From contig JAIXRN010000069.1 of NCBI GenBank assembly GCA_027485165.1, forward strand, positions 25,515 to 89,514: a stretch of DNA of 64,000 bases. Reading direction: 5' to 3'. This DNA comes from Rubrivivax sp. GTDB taxonomy: Bacteria; Pseudomonadota; Gammaproteobacteria; Burkholderiales; Burkholderiaceae_C. The notes beneath the pieces are model-generated. The model was given only the letters and a program-made list of their open reading frames with translations, searched no databases and was not told the DNA's origin. Of this stretch, positions 8,161-16,257 are shown piece by piece (position 1 is the stretch's first letter; each line of letters starts with the position of its first letter). Both the position numbers and the translations under genes were made by a program.

Positions 8161-9422
8161 TCGAGGCCCTTGAGCATGACGCCGCCGCGCTTCATTTCGG
8201 CTTCCGCCTCAGCTGCAGCACGAAGATCGAGCCTGACGCTCTTTTCCGAGCAGTTTCGAGAGCCGTTGATCCTCTCCTGGGCCACCAGTTTTCCGAAGGC
8301 TCCAGACTGCTGATCTCGGGCGCGCCAGCTGCCATTGCGCTTGACCCAGTCGCCGCCGAATGCGCGTAGGTCGGCAAGTCGGCGCTGCTGGCGTTGCAAG
8401 GCGGTTTCTGCCGCACCACCGATGCGGGGCTGCTCGCCTTCGCCAGTCAGGTCGATGTCCGTCATGCGCGCGTTGAGGTCGGCGAGCCGCGCGCTGAGTT
8501 CCTTCAGTTCGTCCTTGCGCCGTGCGGCTTCGGTGATGTTCTGAGCGTTCAACAACTGCCAGTACCGAATCTCTTGCTCGACGCCGTGGGCTTCATCCAT
8601 CAGGTCCCACAAGGCCTTGCCCTTGGCGGAGTCAGCAAACTCATGCTGAGACTGGATCTGGTGGAGGGCCTCGGCTCGGCGAGTAGGTGGCACGCTTCTC
8701 AGCAGCAGGCACTCGAAGGCCTTAGCGGGTACGTCTTCGATGGGTAGCAGGAGGTGTTGCACCACCGCCCGACGCCGTTCATCGTAGGCCAAGTCCGCAG
8801 CTCGTCGCGCGTCACGCACGGGCTGTTCAAGATGAGCGACCGCTGCGTTGACCCGCGCAAGTCGCGCCTTGTACTCGGCATCACAGTCGCGATGATCGCG
8901 GAGTGCTTCCTGCGCCATGGCCGCCTCTCGCGCAGCGTCGTACTGCTCAGCGAGTGCCAGGGCTGTTTCTTCCAGGCTCCGATCGAGGCGGGGCGCCAAG
9001 TCTGCCGCGTACCGATAGGCAGCGTAGGCGCCCCTCAAGGCCTCCTTCGCCTTGCCCCCTAGCAGCCCAATGCTGAGCAGCTCGTCTTCGTCCGGCCCGT
9101 CCTGCCAGTCCCCATACTTCTCGCGGATGAAGTAGCCCCAACCTTCCACCAGCCAGGCCGTCAGGTCTCTCGCTGAAAAAGGGAATGGCAACCACGGTGA
9201 GCTCAGGGGATCCGGACCGCCCAAATCCAGTGTCTCGCACCGCGGGTGCCACGCGAGCGAATGGTCAGATTCCGCGGCCTTCAGCCAGACACCCCGGTCG
9301 TCCCAGCTCAAGGCATCGATGTATGGGAACGGAAACCCGAGCCCGTTGGCGATCGCCTCGAAAACTTGGCGGGTGTACTCAGCCTTCTGGGGCCTGACCC
9401 AGTCGATGGCGCTGATGGTCAT
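8154..9422 (-). CDS. Unrecognised 422-aa helical protein at the island's right end
   Basis: I do not recognise this protein. It has no signal peptide. The first ~120 residues contain aromatic-rich segments (LSWDDRGVWLKAAESDHSLAWHP and LTAWLVEGWGYFIREKYGDW). The middle is strongly helical and charged (LDRSLEETALALAEQYDAAREAAMAQEAL), consistent with a coiled coil. A second coil (EAARRKDELKELSARLADLNARMTDI) precedes a basic C-terminus. It is the first gene of the leftward island operon, where an integrase would often be found, but no tyrosine- or serine-recombinase motif is present. No good ribosome site is seen before the ATG at 9422. Confidence 0.55.
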   Translation of the reverse strand: MTISAIDWVRPQKAEYTRQVFEAIANGLGFPFPYIDALSWDDRGVWLKAAESDHSLAWHPRCETLDLGGPDPLSSPWLPFPFSARDLTAWLVEGWGYFIREKYGDWQDGPDEDELLSIGLLGGKAKEALRGAYAAYRYAADLAPRLDRSLEETALALAEQYDAAREAAMAQEALRDHRDCDAEYKARLARVNAAVAHLEQPVRDARRAADLAYDERRRAVVQHLLLPIEDVPAKAFECLLLRSVPPTRRAEALHQIQSQHEFADSAKGKALWDLMDEAHGVEQEIRYWQLLNAQNITEAARRKDELKELSARLADLNARMTDIDLTGEGEQPRIGGAAETALQRQQRRLADLRAFGGDWVKRNGSWRARDQQSGAFGKLVAQERINGSRNCSEKSVRLDLRAAAEAEAEMKRGGVMLKGLDP

Positions 9423-9480
9423 GTGTCGAACAGATGAGAAGACCGATCCAGTAGTCTCTCCGAAGGGACGACACCCACAT

Positions 9481-9514
9481 CGGATCTAAAGCGATCCGGT
9501 TCCACCATCGGAAC
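9481..9514. promoter_or_regulatory. Two adjacent dyads between the island and tRNA-Phe
   Basis: CGGATC-TAAAGC-GATCCG (9481-9498) is immediately followed by GGTTCC-ACCATC-GGAAC (9498-9514). Both are perfect inverted repeats with 6-nt spacers, 60-90 bp upstream of the 422-aa gene. They may be operators, or recombinase/accessory sites at the island end. No other gene was seen in the ~200 bp 9423-9624. Confidence 0.3.
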
Positions 9515-9581
9515 GGAGGTCTCAGCACAGCATTTGCCCAATCTGCTTACACCAGCGCTTACATGGCGGCGCAGGAAACAG

Positions 9582-9613
9582 AAAAGGGTTAGCGGTTACT
9601 AACCGGCTAACCC
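9582..9613 (-). terminator. Rho-independent terminator of tRNA-Phe
   Basis: Reading leftward, a long stem (GGGTTAGC paired with GCTAACCC, with inner GGTTA/TAACC) is followed by TTTT at 9585-9582. It starts 12 bases past the tRNA CCA end, so it would end the tRNA transcript. Confidence 0.7.
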
Positions 9614-9624
9614 TCATGGATGTT

Positions 9625-9700
9625 TGGTGGCCTGGGGCGGAATCGAACCACCGACACGCGGATTTTCAATCCGCTGCTCTACCAACTGAGCTACCAGGCC
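9625..9700 (-). tRNA. tRNA-Phe (anticodon GAA), CCA encoded
   Basis: This 76-nt cloverleaf reads leftward: a 7-bp acceptor stem GGCCTGG/CCAGGCC, D-arm GCTC/GAGC, anticodon stem GCGGA/TCCGC with loop TTGAAAA (anticodon GAA), T-arm GGTGG/CCGCC with the TTCGATT loop, discriminator A and an encoded CCA. It is followed by a terminator. Its 3' end points toward the accessory island, so it is a plausible attachment site, but no second copy of the 3' end was found in the window. Confidence 0.95.
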
Positions 9701-9713
9701 AGGCAAGCCCAGC

Positions 9714-9719
9714 AGTATA
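9714..9719 (-). promoter_or_regulatory. Likely -10 box of tRNA-Phe
   Basis: TATACT on the minus strand sits 13 nt before the mature 5' end of the tRNA. A good -35 hexamer is not obvious at 17 bp spacing. Confidence 0.4.
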
Positions 9720-9781
9720 ACCGCGGCCGCGCGGCCTGGCCGCTGGCACGCGGCTGCATGTCACGCTGTGCCGCGGGGGCC

Positions 9782-10480
9782 TCAGCCGCCCCCGCGCTTG
9801 TTGCGCGTCAGGTCCACACCCAGCTGCTTCAGCTTGCGGTACAGGTGGGTGCGTTCCAGGCCTGTCTTTTCGGCCACGCGCGTCATGCTGCCGCCTTCCT
9901 TGGCCAGGTGGAATTCGAAATAGCTCTTTTCAAAGGCATCGCGTGCCTCGCGCAGCGGGCGGTCCAGGTCGAAGTTCTGTCGTGGCTGCGGGCCACTGGG
10001 GGCCGCGGGCTGCAGGGGCGGGGGCAGGCTGGCGTACAGCGGGTGCGGCAGGCCGTCTTGGCCAGCTGCGGGGCCGGGCACAGCGGTTTCGGCCTGCGGC
10101 AGCGCCGTGCGTCCCACCGGGCGCACCAGGGCTTGTTCCACGGCCCGCAGCAGCTTCTGCAGTGTGATGGGCTTTTCCAGGAAGGCGCTGGCGCCGAACT
10201 TGGTAGCTTCCACGGCGGTGTCGATGGTGCCGTGGCCGCTCATCATGATCACCGGCATGCCCAGCTGGCCGCCGGCCGACCATTCCTTCAGCAGCGTGAC
10301 GCCGTCGACGTCGGGCATCCAGATGTCCAGCAGTACCAGGTCGGGCCGCAGGCTTTCGCGCAGCGCCCTGGCCTGCGCAGCGTTTTCCGCCAGTTCGACG
10401 GAGTGGCCCTCGTCGCTGAGGATCTCCGACAGCAGGGCGCGGATGCCCAACTCGTCGTCAACTACAAGAATCGTTGCCAT
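9782..10480 (-). CDS. ntrX: NtrX-like response regulator lacking the AAA+ domain
   Basis: This is a 232-aa response regulator paired with NtrY. The receiver domain (residues 1-120) has acidic residues D8/D9, the phospho-acceptor D52 in LVLLDIWMPDVDG, and K104 in FLEKPIT. A Pro/Gln/Ala-rich linker (about 120-165) then leads directly to a Fis-type helix-turn-helix (MTRVAEKTGLERTHLYRKLK, about 200-219). The sigma-54-interacting AAA+ ATPase found in standard NtrX (about 450 aa) is absent, so it should act by DNA binding without sigma-54 remodelling. It follows ntrY by 13 bp and is probably co-transcribed with it, in a pathway for nitrogen or redox response. Confidence 0.85.
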   Translation of the reverse strand: MATILVVDDELGIRALLSEILSDEGHSVELAENAAQARALRESLRPDLVLLDIWMPDVDGVTLLKEWSAGGQLGMPVIMMSGHGTIDTAVEATKFGASAFLEKPITLQKLLRAVEQALVRPVGRTALPQAETAVPGPAAGQDGLPHPLYASLPPPLQPAAPSGPQPRQNFDLDRPLREARDAFEKSYFEFHLAKEGGSMTRVAEKTGLERTHLYRKLKQLGVDLTRNKRGGG

Positions 10481-10493
10481 GCGCCCTTGCGAT

Positions 10494-12794
10494 TCATCCT
10501 TGAGGGGTTGTTGTTGTTGTCGTGGTCACGGGGCCCGACAGGGCCGCGGCCGCTCGAGGTCCGGCTTGTGGGCCCTGCGCAACATTCGAAAATGATAGCG
10601 AAACGCGGGCACCGACCACTGGCCCATCGGCGGCGTCCCCCGGGTGCAGGTTGGCCACCCGCAGGCGCGCGCCATGTTCGTCGGCGATCTTCTTCACCAC
10701 CGCCAGGCCCAGGCCGGTGCCCTTGGTCTTGGTCGTCACGTAGGGTTCGAAGGCGCGCCGCAGCACGCTTTCGCTGAAGCCCGGGCCGTTGTCGATCAGG
10801 GTCAGGCGCACGGCGCGCAATTCGCCGTTTTCGCCCCGCGCGCTGGCGGTACGCAGTTCGACATGGGCTGCGGCGCGGTCGGCCACGGCGTCCAGCGCGT
10901 TCTGCACCAGGTTGTGGATGACCTGGCGCAGCTGGGTGGCGTCGCCCATCAGCAGCGGCAAGCCGGGTTCCAGCACCGCCACCAGCACGCGGCTGTCCAG
11001 GGCCTGGCCGTACAGGCCCAGCACTTCGCTGGCCAGGGCGTTCAGGTCCAGCGGCTTCAGCTGCGCGGCCGGCAGCCGGGCGTAGTCGCGGAATTCGTTC
11101 ACCAGGCGCTGCATGGCCTGCACCTGGCTCACGATGGTGCCCACGCTGCGCAGCAGCAGGGCCTGGTCGGGGCCCTGCAGCTTGTTTTCCAGCTTCATCT
11201 GCAGGCGTTCGGCCGACAGCTGGATGGGCGTGAGCGGGTTCTTGATCTCGTGCGCCAGCCGCCGCGCCACCTCCGACCAGGCCGCCGTGCGCTGGGCCGA
11301 CACGACTTCGGTGATGTCGTCGAACACCATCAGCCGCGCCCCGCCCGGCAGCGTGGCGCCGCGCACCAGCAGGGCCAGCTGCGACCCGTCGCCGCGCGGC
11401 AGGTCGAAGCTTTCCTGCCACTGGTCGCGTTCGCCGGCTTCGGGGCTGGTGGCCAGCAGTTCGAAGCGCTGTTCGACGCTGTGGCTCAGCGCCGCGAGTT
11501 CAGGGATTTCCGACAGCCGCTGCCCCTGCCAGGCCGACACCGGCATCTGCAGGATGCGCGTGGCCCCGGGGTTGACGGTGTCGATGCGGCCTTCGCGGTC
11601 GAACACGATCACGCCAGCCGTCAGCGTGTCCAGGATGGTCTGCAGCCGCGTGCGCGCCGCTTCCAGCTGCTGCACGCCACGCTGCACCTGGCTGCGCGCG
11701 TCGGCCACCTGGGCCGTCATGGCGGCGAAGCTGCGCGTCAGGCCGCCCAGTTCGTCGCTGCTGGGGAAGATGGGCTTGGCCCGCAGGTCGCCGGCGGCCA
11801 CCTGGCGCACGCCGTCGGCCAGCAAAAGCAGCGGCTTGGCCAGCTGGTTGCCCAGCACGATGGCCAGCAGCACGGCCGCGAACACGGCCAGGATCAGCGC
11901 CAGCGTCAGCGTGCCGATGTACATGCGGCGCAGGCTGTCGCGCGCCAGCGCGCGCTGCTGGTATTCGCTGTAGGCCGCCTGCACGGCCAGCGCGTTGACG
12001 GCCAGGCTGCGCGGCACGGCCTGCACCACGAACAGGTAGCGCTGTTCGACATTGCCCAGGGCGATGGCGGCACTAGGCACGCGCGCCAGGGCGCGCACGC
12101 TGGCGCCGGCCCCACCGGGGGCCAGGGTTTCGTCGTCCAGGCCGTCCAGCTGGCTGGCCACGCCGCTTTGCCGCGCCTGCAGCAGCAGCGCAGGGGCCGG
12201 GCGCTGCGGTGGCCCGGCCTGGATGCTGGCGCCGGCCATCTGCAACACCTGGCCGTGCGGCCCCACCAGGGCGGCTTCCTGCACGCCCAGCTGTTCGCGC
12301 AGGCGTTCCAGCGCCAGCGGGGCCAGCGCGCCTTCCTGGCCCAGGCGCTGGGCGGCCAGGCTGGTCTTGGTGGCCACGTCGCTGCGCAGGGCGTCCAGGG
12401 TTTCCTTGCCCAGGTTCAGGCCGGAATCCAGCGCGCCGGCCACGCGCACGTCGAACCAGGCTTCGATGCTGCGCGAAACGAACTGGTAGCTGACGGTGTA
12501 GATCACCATGCCCGGCAGCAGGCCCACCAGCGCGAAGATGCCGGCCAGCTTGATGAGCAGCCGGCTGCCGAACTTGCCGCGCCGGGCGCGCACCACCAGC
12601 CGCAGCGCCGCCACCAGGATGACCAGGGCCAGCAGCCCGGCCACGGCCACGTTGACCCAGAACAGCCAGACGAAATGGCGTTCATAGAAACCGCCGCCCT
12701 GGCTGCTGAAGGACAGCACGAAGGCCAGCACCAGGGCCGCACCGGTGGCGGCCACCACCGAAATCGTCCAGGCCCAGCGTGCCGACGATGTCAT
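10494..12794 (-). CDS. ntrY: NtrY-type membrane sensor histidine kinase
   Basis: This is a 766-aa kinase from the ATG at 12794. Membrane segments lie near residues 10-30 and 48-68, with a third before about residue 100 (LIKLAGIFALVGLLPGMVIY) and a fourth near 300 (LTLALILAVFAAVLLAIVLG). HAMP and PAS regions follow. The H-box is SEVARRLAHEIKNPLTP (His about 514), with an N-box LVQNALDAV and G-boxes DNGPGFSE and GTGLGLAVVKKI. It would phosphorylate the adjacent NtrX. It begins 13 bp after the DUF4390 gene in the rsmB-DUF4390-ntrY-ntrX order typical of Burkholderiales. The C-terminus ends in a threonine tract encoded by an ACA/ACC microsatellite. Confidence 0.9.
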   Translation of the reverse strand: MTSSARWAWTISVVAATGAALVLAFVLSFSSQGGGFYERHFVWLFWVNVAVAGLLALVILVAALRLVVRARRGKFGSRLLIKLAGIFALVGLLPGMVIYTVSYQFVSRSIEAWFDVRVAGALDSGLNLGKETLDALRSDVATKTSLAAQRLGQEGALAPLALERLREQLGVQEAALVGPHGQVLQMAGASIQAGPPQRPAPALLLQARQSGVASQLDGLDDETLAPGGAGASVRALARVPSAAIALGNVEQRYLFVVQAVPRSLAVNALAVQAAYSEYQQRALARDSLRRMYIGTLTLALILAVFAAVLLAIVLGNQLAKPLLLLADGVRQVAAGDLRAKPIFPSSDELGGLTRSFAAMTAQVADARSQVQRGVQQLEAARTRLQTILDTLTAGVIVFDREGRIDTVNPGATRILQMPVSAWQGQRLSEIPELAALSHSVEQRFELLATSPEAGERDQWQESFDLPRGDGSQLALLVRGATLPGGARLMVFDDITEVVSAQRTAAWSEVARRLAHEIKNPLTPIQLSAERLQMKLENKLQGPDQALLLRSVGTIVSQVQAMQRLVNEFRDYARLPAAQLKPLDLNALASEVLGLYGQALDSRVLVAVLEPGLPLLMGDATQLRQVIHNLVQNALDAVADRAAAHVELRTASARGENGELRAVRLTLIDNGPGFSESVLRRAFEPYVTTKTKGTGLGLAVVKKIADEHGARLRVANLHPGDAADGPVVGARVSLSFSNVAQGPQAGPRAAAALSGPVTTTTTTTPQG

Positions 12795-12807
12795 CGTGGT
12801 TCGGCCT

Positions 12808-13401
12808 TCAGTCCACGCGCAGGCTGCGCTCGACGCCCACGGCCCATCCGCCGCCGCCACCCAGGCCGAACTGCATCGGCCCCGGCAGCTGGGACGTGTC
12901 CAGGCGGTAGCTGAAGTCGACGTAGTAGCGGCTGTCGCCGTCCACCTGGGCCAGGTCGGCCAGCCGCCAGCCGGCGCTGCGCGACATCACGGCCAGGGCT
13001 TCTTCCAGCGTGGCAAAGCTCTGGTTGATGCCCGCCAGCCCCACGCGCCAGCTGCCCGTGAGCGGCTGGTAGGCCAGCCGCCACTGGCGCGTGACGCGGG
13101 CCACGCGTTCGTCGCGCCAGTACCAGCGGTTGCGCTTCAGCTCGGCCTGGGCCACGAAGTAGATGGGCACGCCGTGCTGCAGCGCGTCTTCCACGGTCTT
13201 GGGCAGGGTGACGCGAGCGGCGAATTCCAACGTCAGCGCGCCATCACGACGTTCGGTGGCCAGGGTGGCCAGTTCCACCCCCTGAGCACGGGCCGCACCT
13301 GGCCCCAGCAAGCCAGCAGACAGGGCAAGGCCCAGGCACAGCCAGACCAGCAAGACACCCAGGCCCTGCAGGAAGCGGTGGCGGACCAGCAGCGGGTGCA
13401 T
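12808..13401 (-). CDS. DUF4390 domain secreted protein
   Basis: This is a 197-aa protein with an N-terminal signal segment (LGVLLVWLCLGLALSAGLLG, cleavage likely after AARA about residue 39). The body carries the DUF4390 pattern: a GVPIYFVAQAELKRNRWYWRDE strand pair, RQWRLAYQPLTGSWRV, and YYVDFSYRLDTSQLPGPMQF near the end. It is probably periplasmic or membrane-anchored. It lies 21 bp after rsmB and 13 bp before ntrY. This conserved position suggests a link to NtrY sensing, though no function is established. The length is normal for the family. Confidence 0.85.
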   Translation of the reverse strand: MHPLLVRHRFLQGLGVLLVWLCLGLALSAGLLGPGAARAQGVELATLATERRDGALTLEFAARVTLPKTVEDALQHGVPIYFVAQAELKRNRWYWRDERVARVTRQWRLAYQPLTGSWRVGLAGINQSFATLEEALAVMSRSAGWRLADLAQVDGDSRYYVDFSYRLDTSQLPGPMQFGLGGGGGWAVGVERSLRVD

Positions 13402-13422
13402 GGGTATGGCGGCGGTGGGGCG

Positions 13423-14952
13423 TCAGGTCTTGTGCAGGAGGGCGATGTAGAAGCCGTCGTGGGTCAGCGGGCTGCCAGCCGGGCTGGGCGCGCCCGGCTG
13501 GCCATTGTCGGCCAGGGGCAGCAGATGCCCGGGCGACGCGGCATCGAGCCGGGCCGTGCCGGGTGGCTGGCGTTGCAAAAATGCGTCGATCTGGTCCTGC
13601 CCTTCGGCCCGGAAGAGCGAACAGGTGGCGTAGACCATGCGGCTGCCGGGCTTGAGCAGCGGCCACAGCGCGTCCAGCAGCTCGGCCTGCACGCGCGCCA
13701 GGGCGGCGATGTCGTCGGGCCGCCGCAGCCAGCGGATGTCGGGGTGGCGGCGCACGATGCCCGACGCGGTGCAGGGCGCGTCCAGCAGGATGGCGTCGAA
13801 AGGCTGGCCGTCCCACCACTGGCGCGGCAGCCGGGCGTCGGCCGCGCGCAGGGCCGCGCGGCTGGGCGTGGCGGGCTGGCCGGACGGGTGCGGGCCGGGC
13901 AGGCCCAGGCGCAGCAGGGTGTCCTGCACGCGCTGCAGGCGCTGGGCGTCGCTGTCCAGCGCCAGCAGGTCCAGGTCGGCGCGTTCCAGCAGCTGGGCGG
14001 TCTTGCCGCCGGGGGCGGCGCAGGCGTCCAGCACGCGCGCGCCAGGCGGCAGCGGTGCGCCCTGCAGCAGCAGCCCGACGGCACGCTGCGCCGAAACGTC
14101 CTGCACCGACACATCGCCCTGCGCAAAGCCCGGCAGCTGCGGCACCGGGCAGGGCACGGCCAGGTGCACGGCCTGGCCGGCCAGGTCGGCACCCTGCACG
14201 ACGCTGGCCGCCCGGCCGGCGGCTTGCAGGCGCTGCACGTAGTCGGCCCCGCTGCCGCGGCGGGCGTTCACGCGCAGGCTCATCGGCGGGCGCTGGTTGG
14301 CGCCGTCCAGCAGCGGCTGCCAGGCCTGCGGCCAGTCGCGCTTCACACGTTCCACCCACCAGGCCGGGTGGTTGTAGGCCCCCACCACGCCCTGGCGCAC
14401 ACGGGCCACCAGGCTGTCGCGTTCACGCCCGAAGCGGCGCAGCACGGCGTTGACGAAGCCGGCCTGGCCTGCTGCGGCCCCACCGCGCTGGCGCATGGCG
14501 GTGACGGCCTGGTCGACCAGGGTGTGCTCGGCATAGGGCGCGGCCTCGCCCGGCCACAGCAGGGCCAGCGACAGCACCAGCAGCGCGTCCACGGGCGGCG
14601 CTGGCGTCTTCGGGGCCAGCAGGCTGCGCACTTCGGTGGCGCTGCCCAGCCAGCGCAGGCCGTGGAAGCTGAGGGCCTGCACGCCCGGTCGCTGCGCCGC
14701 GGGAACGCGCGCCAGCGCTTCGGTGAGCGAGACGCCGCTGCGCACGGCTTGTACGGCCTGCGCGGCCTGGTCCAGCAGTTGCCACAGCGGCGGGCCGCCT
14801 GTTGCGCTGGCACCACCCGCTGGCACAGGCAGGCCGGCAGCGGGGGTCTGCACGCCCAGGCCGCGCACGGCTGGCACGGCCGGCAGCGGGCCCACGCCCG
14901 GCACCGCCGGAGAAGCCGCCCCCAGGGGCGGCAGGAAAGGTTCTTTCGGCAC
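13423..14952 (-). CDS. rsmB: 16S rRNA (cytosine-967-C5)-methyltransferase RsmB
   Basis: RsmB uses S-adenosylmethionine to methylate C967 of 16S rRNA. The N-terminal NusB-like RNA-binding domain spans about residues 55-190. The methyltransferase domain has motif I LDACAAPGGKTAQLLE, motif IV LLDAPCTASGIVRRHPD with one catalytic Cys, and motif VI YATCSLFRAEGQDQID with the second. At 509 aa it is longer than typical RsmB (about 430), owing to an Ala/Pro/Gly-rich N-terminus. A later start, such as the region before PLWQLLDQAAQAVQ, is possible. It leads the leftward operon with DUF4390, ntrY and ntrX, and diverges from folE across 80 bp. Confidence 0.92.
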   Translation of the reverse strand: MPKEPFLPPLGAASPAVPGVGPLPAVPAVRGLGVQTPAAGLPVPAGGASATGGPPLWQLLDQAAQAVQAVRSGVSLTEALARVPAAQRPGVQALSFHGLRWLGSATEVRSLLAPKTPAPPVDALLVLSLALLWPGEAAPYAEHTLVDQAVTAMRQRGGAAAGQAGFVNAVLRRFGRERDSLVARVRQGVVGAYNHPAWWVERVKRDWPQAWQPLLDGANQRPPMSLRVNARRGSGADYVQRLQAAGRAASVVQGADLAGQAVHLAVPCPVPQLPGFAQGDVSVQDVSAQRAVGLLLQGAPLPPGARVLDACAAPGGKTAQLLERADLDLLALDSDAQRLQRVQDTLLRLGLPGPHPSGQPATPSRAALRAADARLPRQWWDGQPFDAILLDAPCTASGIVRRHPDIRWLRRPDDIAALARVQAELLDALWPLLKPGSRMVYATCSLFRAEGQDQIDAFLQRQPPGTARLDAASPGHLLPLADNGQPGAPSPAGSPLTHDGFYIALLHKT

Positions 14953-15032
14953 CGGGGCAGTCTATGCCCTGGCCCGTGTAGCCATCAGCGCCCCGGGCGC
15001 ACAATGGTGGCCCACTGTCACGGACGGTTTAC

Positions 15033-15773
15033 ATGTCGAGAGTCAGCACGCGCACCGCACCCGCCATCTTTCGCAGCGAAGAAGAACTGGCCCAATTGCC
15101 AGCTTCTGAGCGCGTGCGCTACCGGCTGGTGCAGTCGGGCCGGCGCTACCACGCCAACGACAACATCGCCGCCTTCGTGCGCGAAGGCGAAATCGAAGAG
15201 CTGAAGGCCGAAGTGCAGGTCAAGCTGCAGGAAGTGCTGCAGGCGCTGGTGATCGACACCGAGAGCGACCACAACACGCACGAGACCGCCAAGCGCGTGG
15301 CGAAGATGTACTTCGACGAAGTCTTCCGCGGCCGCTACGTGCCCATGCCTTCGGTGACGGAGTTTCCGAACGCCGAACGCCTGAACGAACTGATGATCGT
15401 GGGCCCCATCACGGTGCGCAGCGCCTGCAGCCACCACATGTGCCCGATCTTCGGCAAGGTGTGGATCGGCATCCTGCCCAACGAGCACAGCAACCTGATC
15501 GGCCTTTCCAAGTACGCGCGCATCGCCGACTGGATCATGAGCCGGCCGCAGATCCAGGAAGAGGCCGTCACCATGTTGGCCAACGAATTGCAGGAGCGTG
15601 TGCGGCCCGACGGCCTGGGCATCGTGATGGAAGCCGACCACTTCTGCATGCACTGGCGTGGGGTGAAGGACAACGAATCCGCGATGGTCAACAGCGTCAT
15701 GCGCGGCGCCTTCCTGAAGGACGCCAACCTGCGGCGCGAATTCCTGTCACTGCTGCCACGCCGCCAAGGCTGA
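15033..15773 (+). CDS. folE: GTP cyclohydrolase I
   Basis: FolE converts GTP to 7,8-dihydroneopterin triphosphate, the first step of tetrahydrofolate or biopterin synthesis. The 246-aa protein carries the T-fold signature. Zinc ligands are C132 and H135 in RSACSHHMCP and C205 in HFCMHWRGV, and the GLSKYARIADW segment contributes to the pocket. An N-terminal extension of ~35 residues precedes the usual core, as in many FolE proteins. It diverges from rsmB and is followed after only 14 bp by the BLUF photoreceptor gene, so the two are probably co-transcribed. The family call is secure. Confidence 0.95.
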   Translation: MSRVSTRTAPAIFRSEEELAQLPASERVRYRLVQSGRRYHANDNIAAFVREGEIEELKAEVQVKLQEVLQALVIDTESDHNTHETAKRVAKMYFDEVFRGRYVPMPSVTEFPNAERLNELMIVGPITVRSACSHHMCPIFGKVWIGILPNEHSNLIGLSKYARIADWIMSRPQIQEEAVTMLANELQERVRPDGLGIVMEADHFCMHWRGVKDNESAMVNSVMRGAFLKDANLRREFLSLLPRRQG

Positions 15774-15787
15774 ACCCGGGGAACCCC

Positions 15788-16213
15788 ATGCTCGTACGAC
15801 TCATGTATGCCAGCCGCGCCGTGCCGGCTGTGGACCAGGACGAACTGATCGCCATCCTGCGCAAGAGCAAGGCCAACAACCCCAGCCTGGGCGTGACGGG
15901 CGTGCTGTGCTTCAGCGAAGGCATCTTCCTGCAGGCCCTGGAAGGCGGGCGCAGCGCGGTGAACAAGCTCTACAACCGCATCGCCACCGACGCCCGCCAC
16001 ACTCAGGTGGAACTGCTCAGCTACGAAGAAATCGGCGAACGCCGCTTTGCCGGCTGGAGCATGGGCCAGGTGAACATCACGCGGCTGAACCCGGCCCTGC
16101 TGCTGAAGTATTCGGAACGGCCGACGCTCGACCCGTACGTTGTGTCGGGCGCGGTGTCGATGGCGCTGTTCGAAGAACTGATGGCCACGGCCAGCATCGT
16201 GGGCCAGCCCTGA
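15788..16213 (+). CDS. BLUF-domain blue-light photoreceptor
   Basis: This 141-aa protein is essentially a stand-alone BLUF domain, which binds FAD and senses blue light. Key photocycle residues are present: Y7 (RLMYASR), N31, Q49 (EGIFLQALEGG), W90 and M92 (FAGWSMGQV). There is no attached EAL, GGDEF or cyclase domain, so signalling must go through a partner or the ~40-residue C-terminal helices. It starts 14 bp after folE on the same strand. A GC-rich hairpin lies just past its stop, between it and the convergent ArsR gene. The start is ATG at 15788. Confidence 0.92.
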   Translation: MLVRLMYASRAVPAVDQDELIAILRKSKANNPSLGVTGVLCFSEGIFLQALEGGRSAVNKLYNRIATDARHTQVELLSYEEIGERRFAGWSMGQVNITRLNPALLLKYSERPTLDPYVVSGAVSMALFEELMATASIVGQP

Positions 16214-16226
16214 CGGGGCGCCTGAT

Positions 16227-16250
16227 GCGGCCAGGGTGAGCCCCGGCCGC
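16227..16250. terminator. Hairpin between convergent BLUF and ArsR genes
   Basis: GCGGCC-A-GGG pairs with CCC-C-GGCCGC around a TGAG loop, in the 44-bp gap between the two convergent stops. AAAGGTTT follows on the + strand; there is no true T-run, so terminator function is inferred from position. Confidence 0.4.
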
Positions 16251-16257
16251 AAAGGTT

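Noticed and set aside
10644..12914. A 756-codon rightward open frame opposite ntrY
   Set aside because: It is antisense to a clear histidine kinase and its translation is Gln/His/Gly-rich low complexity, the usual shadow in high-GC DNA.
12745..15204. An 819-codon rightward frame spanning DUF4390, rsmB and into folE
   Set aside because: It overlaps three well-supported genes, including folE in a wrong frame.
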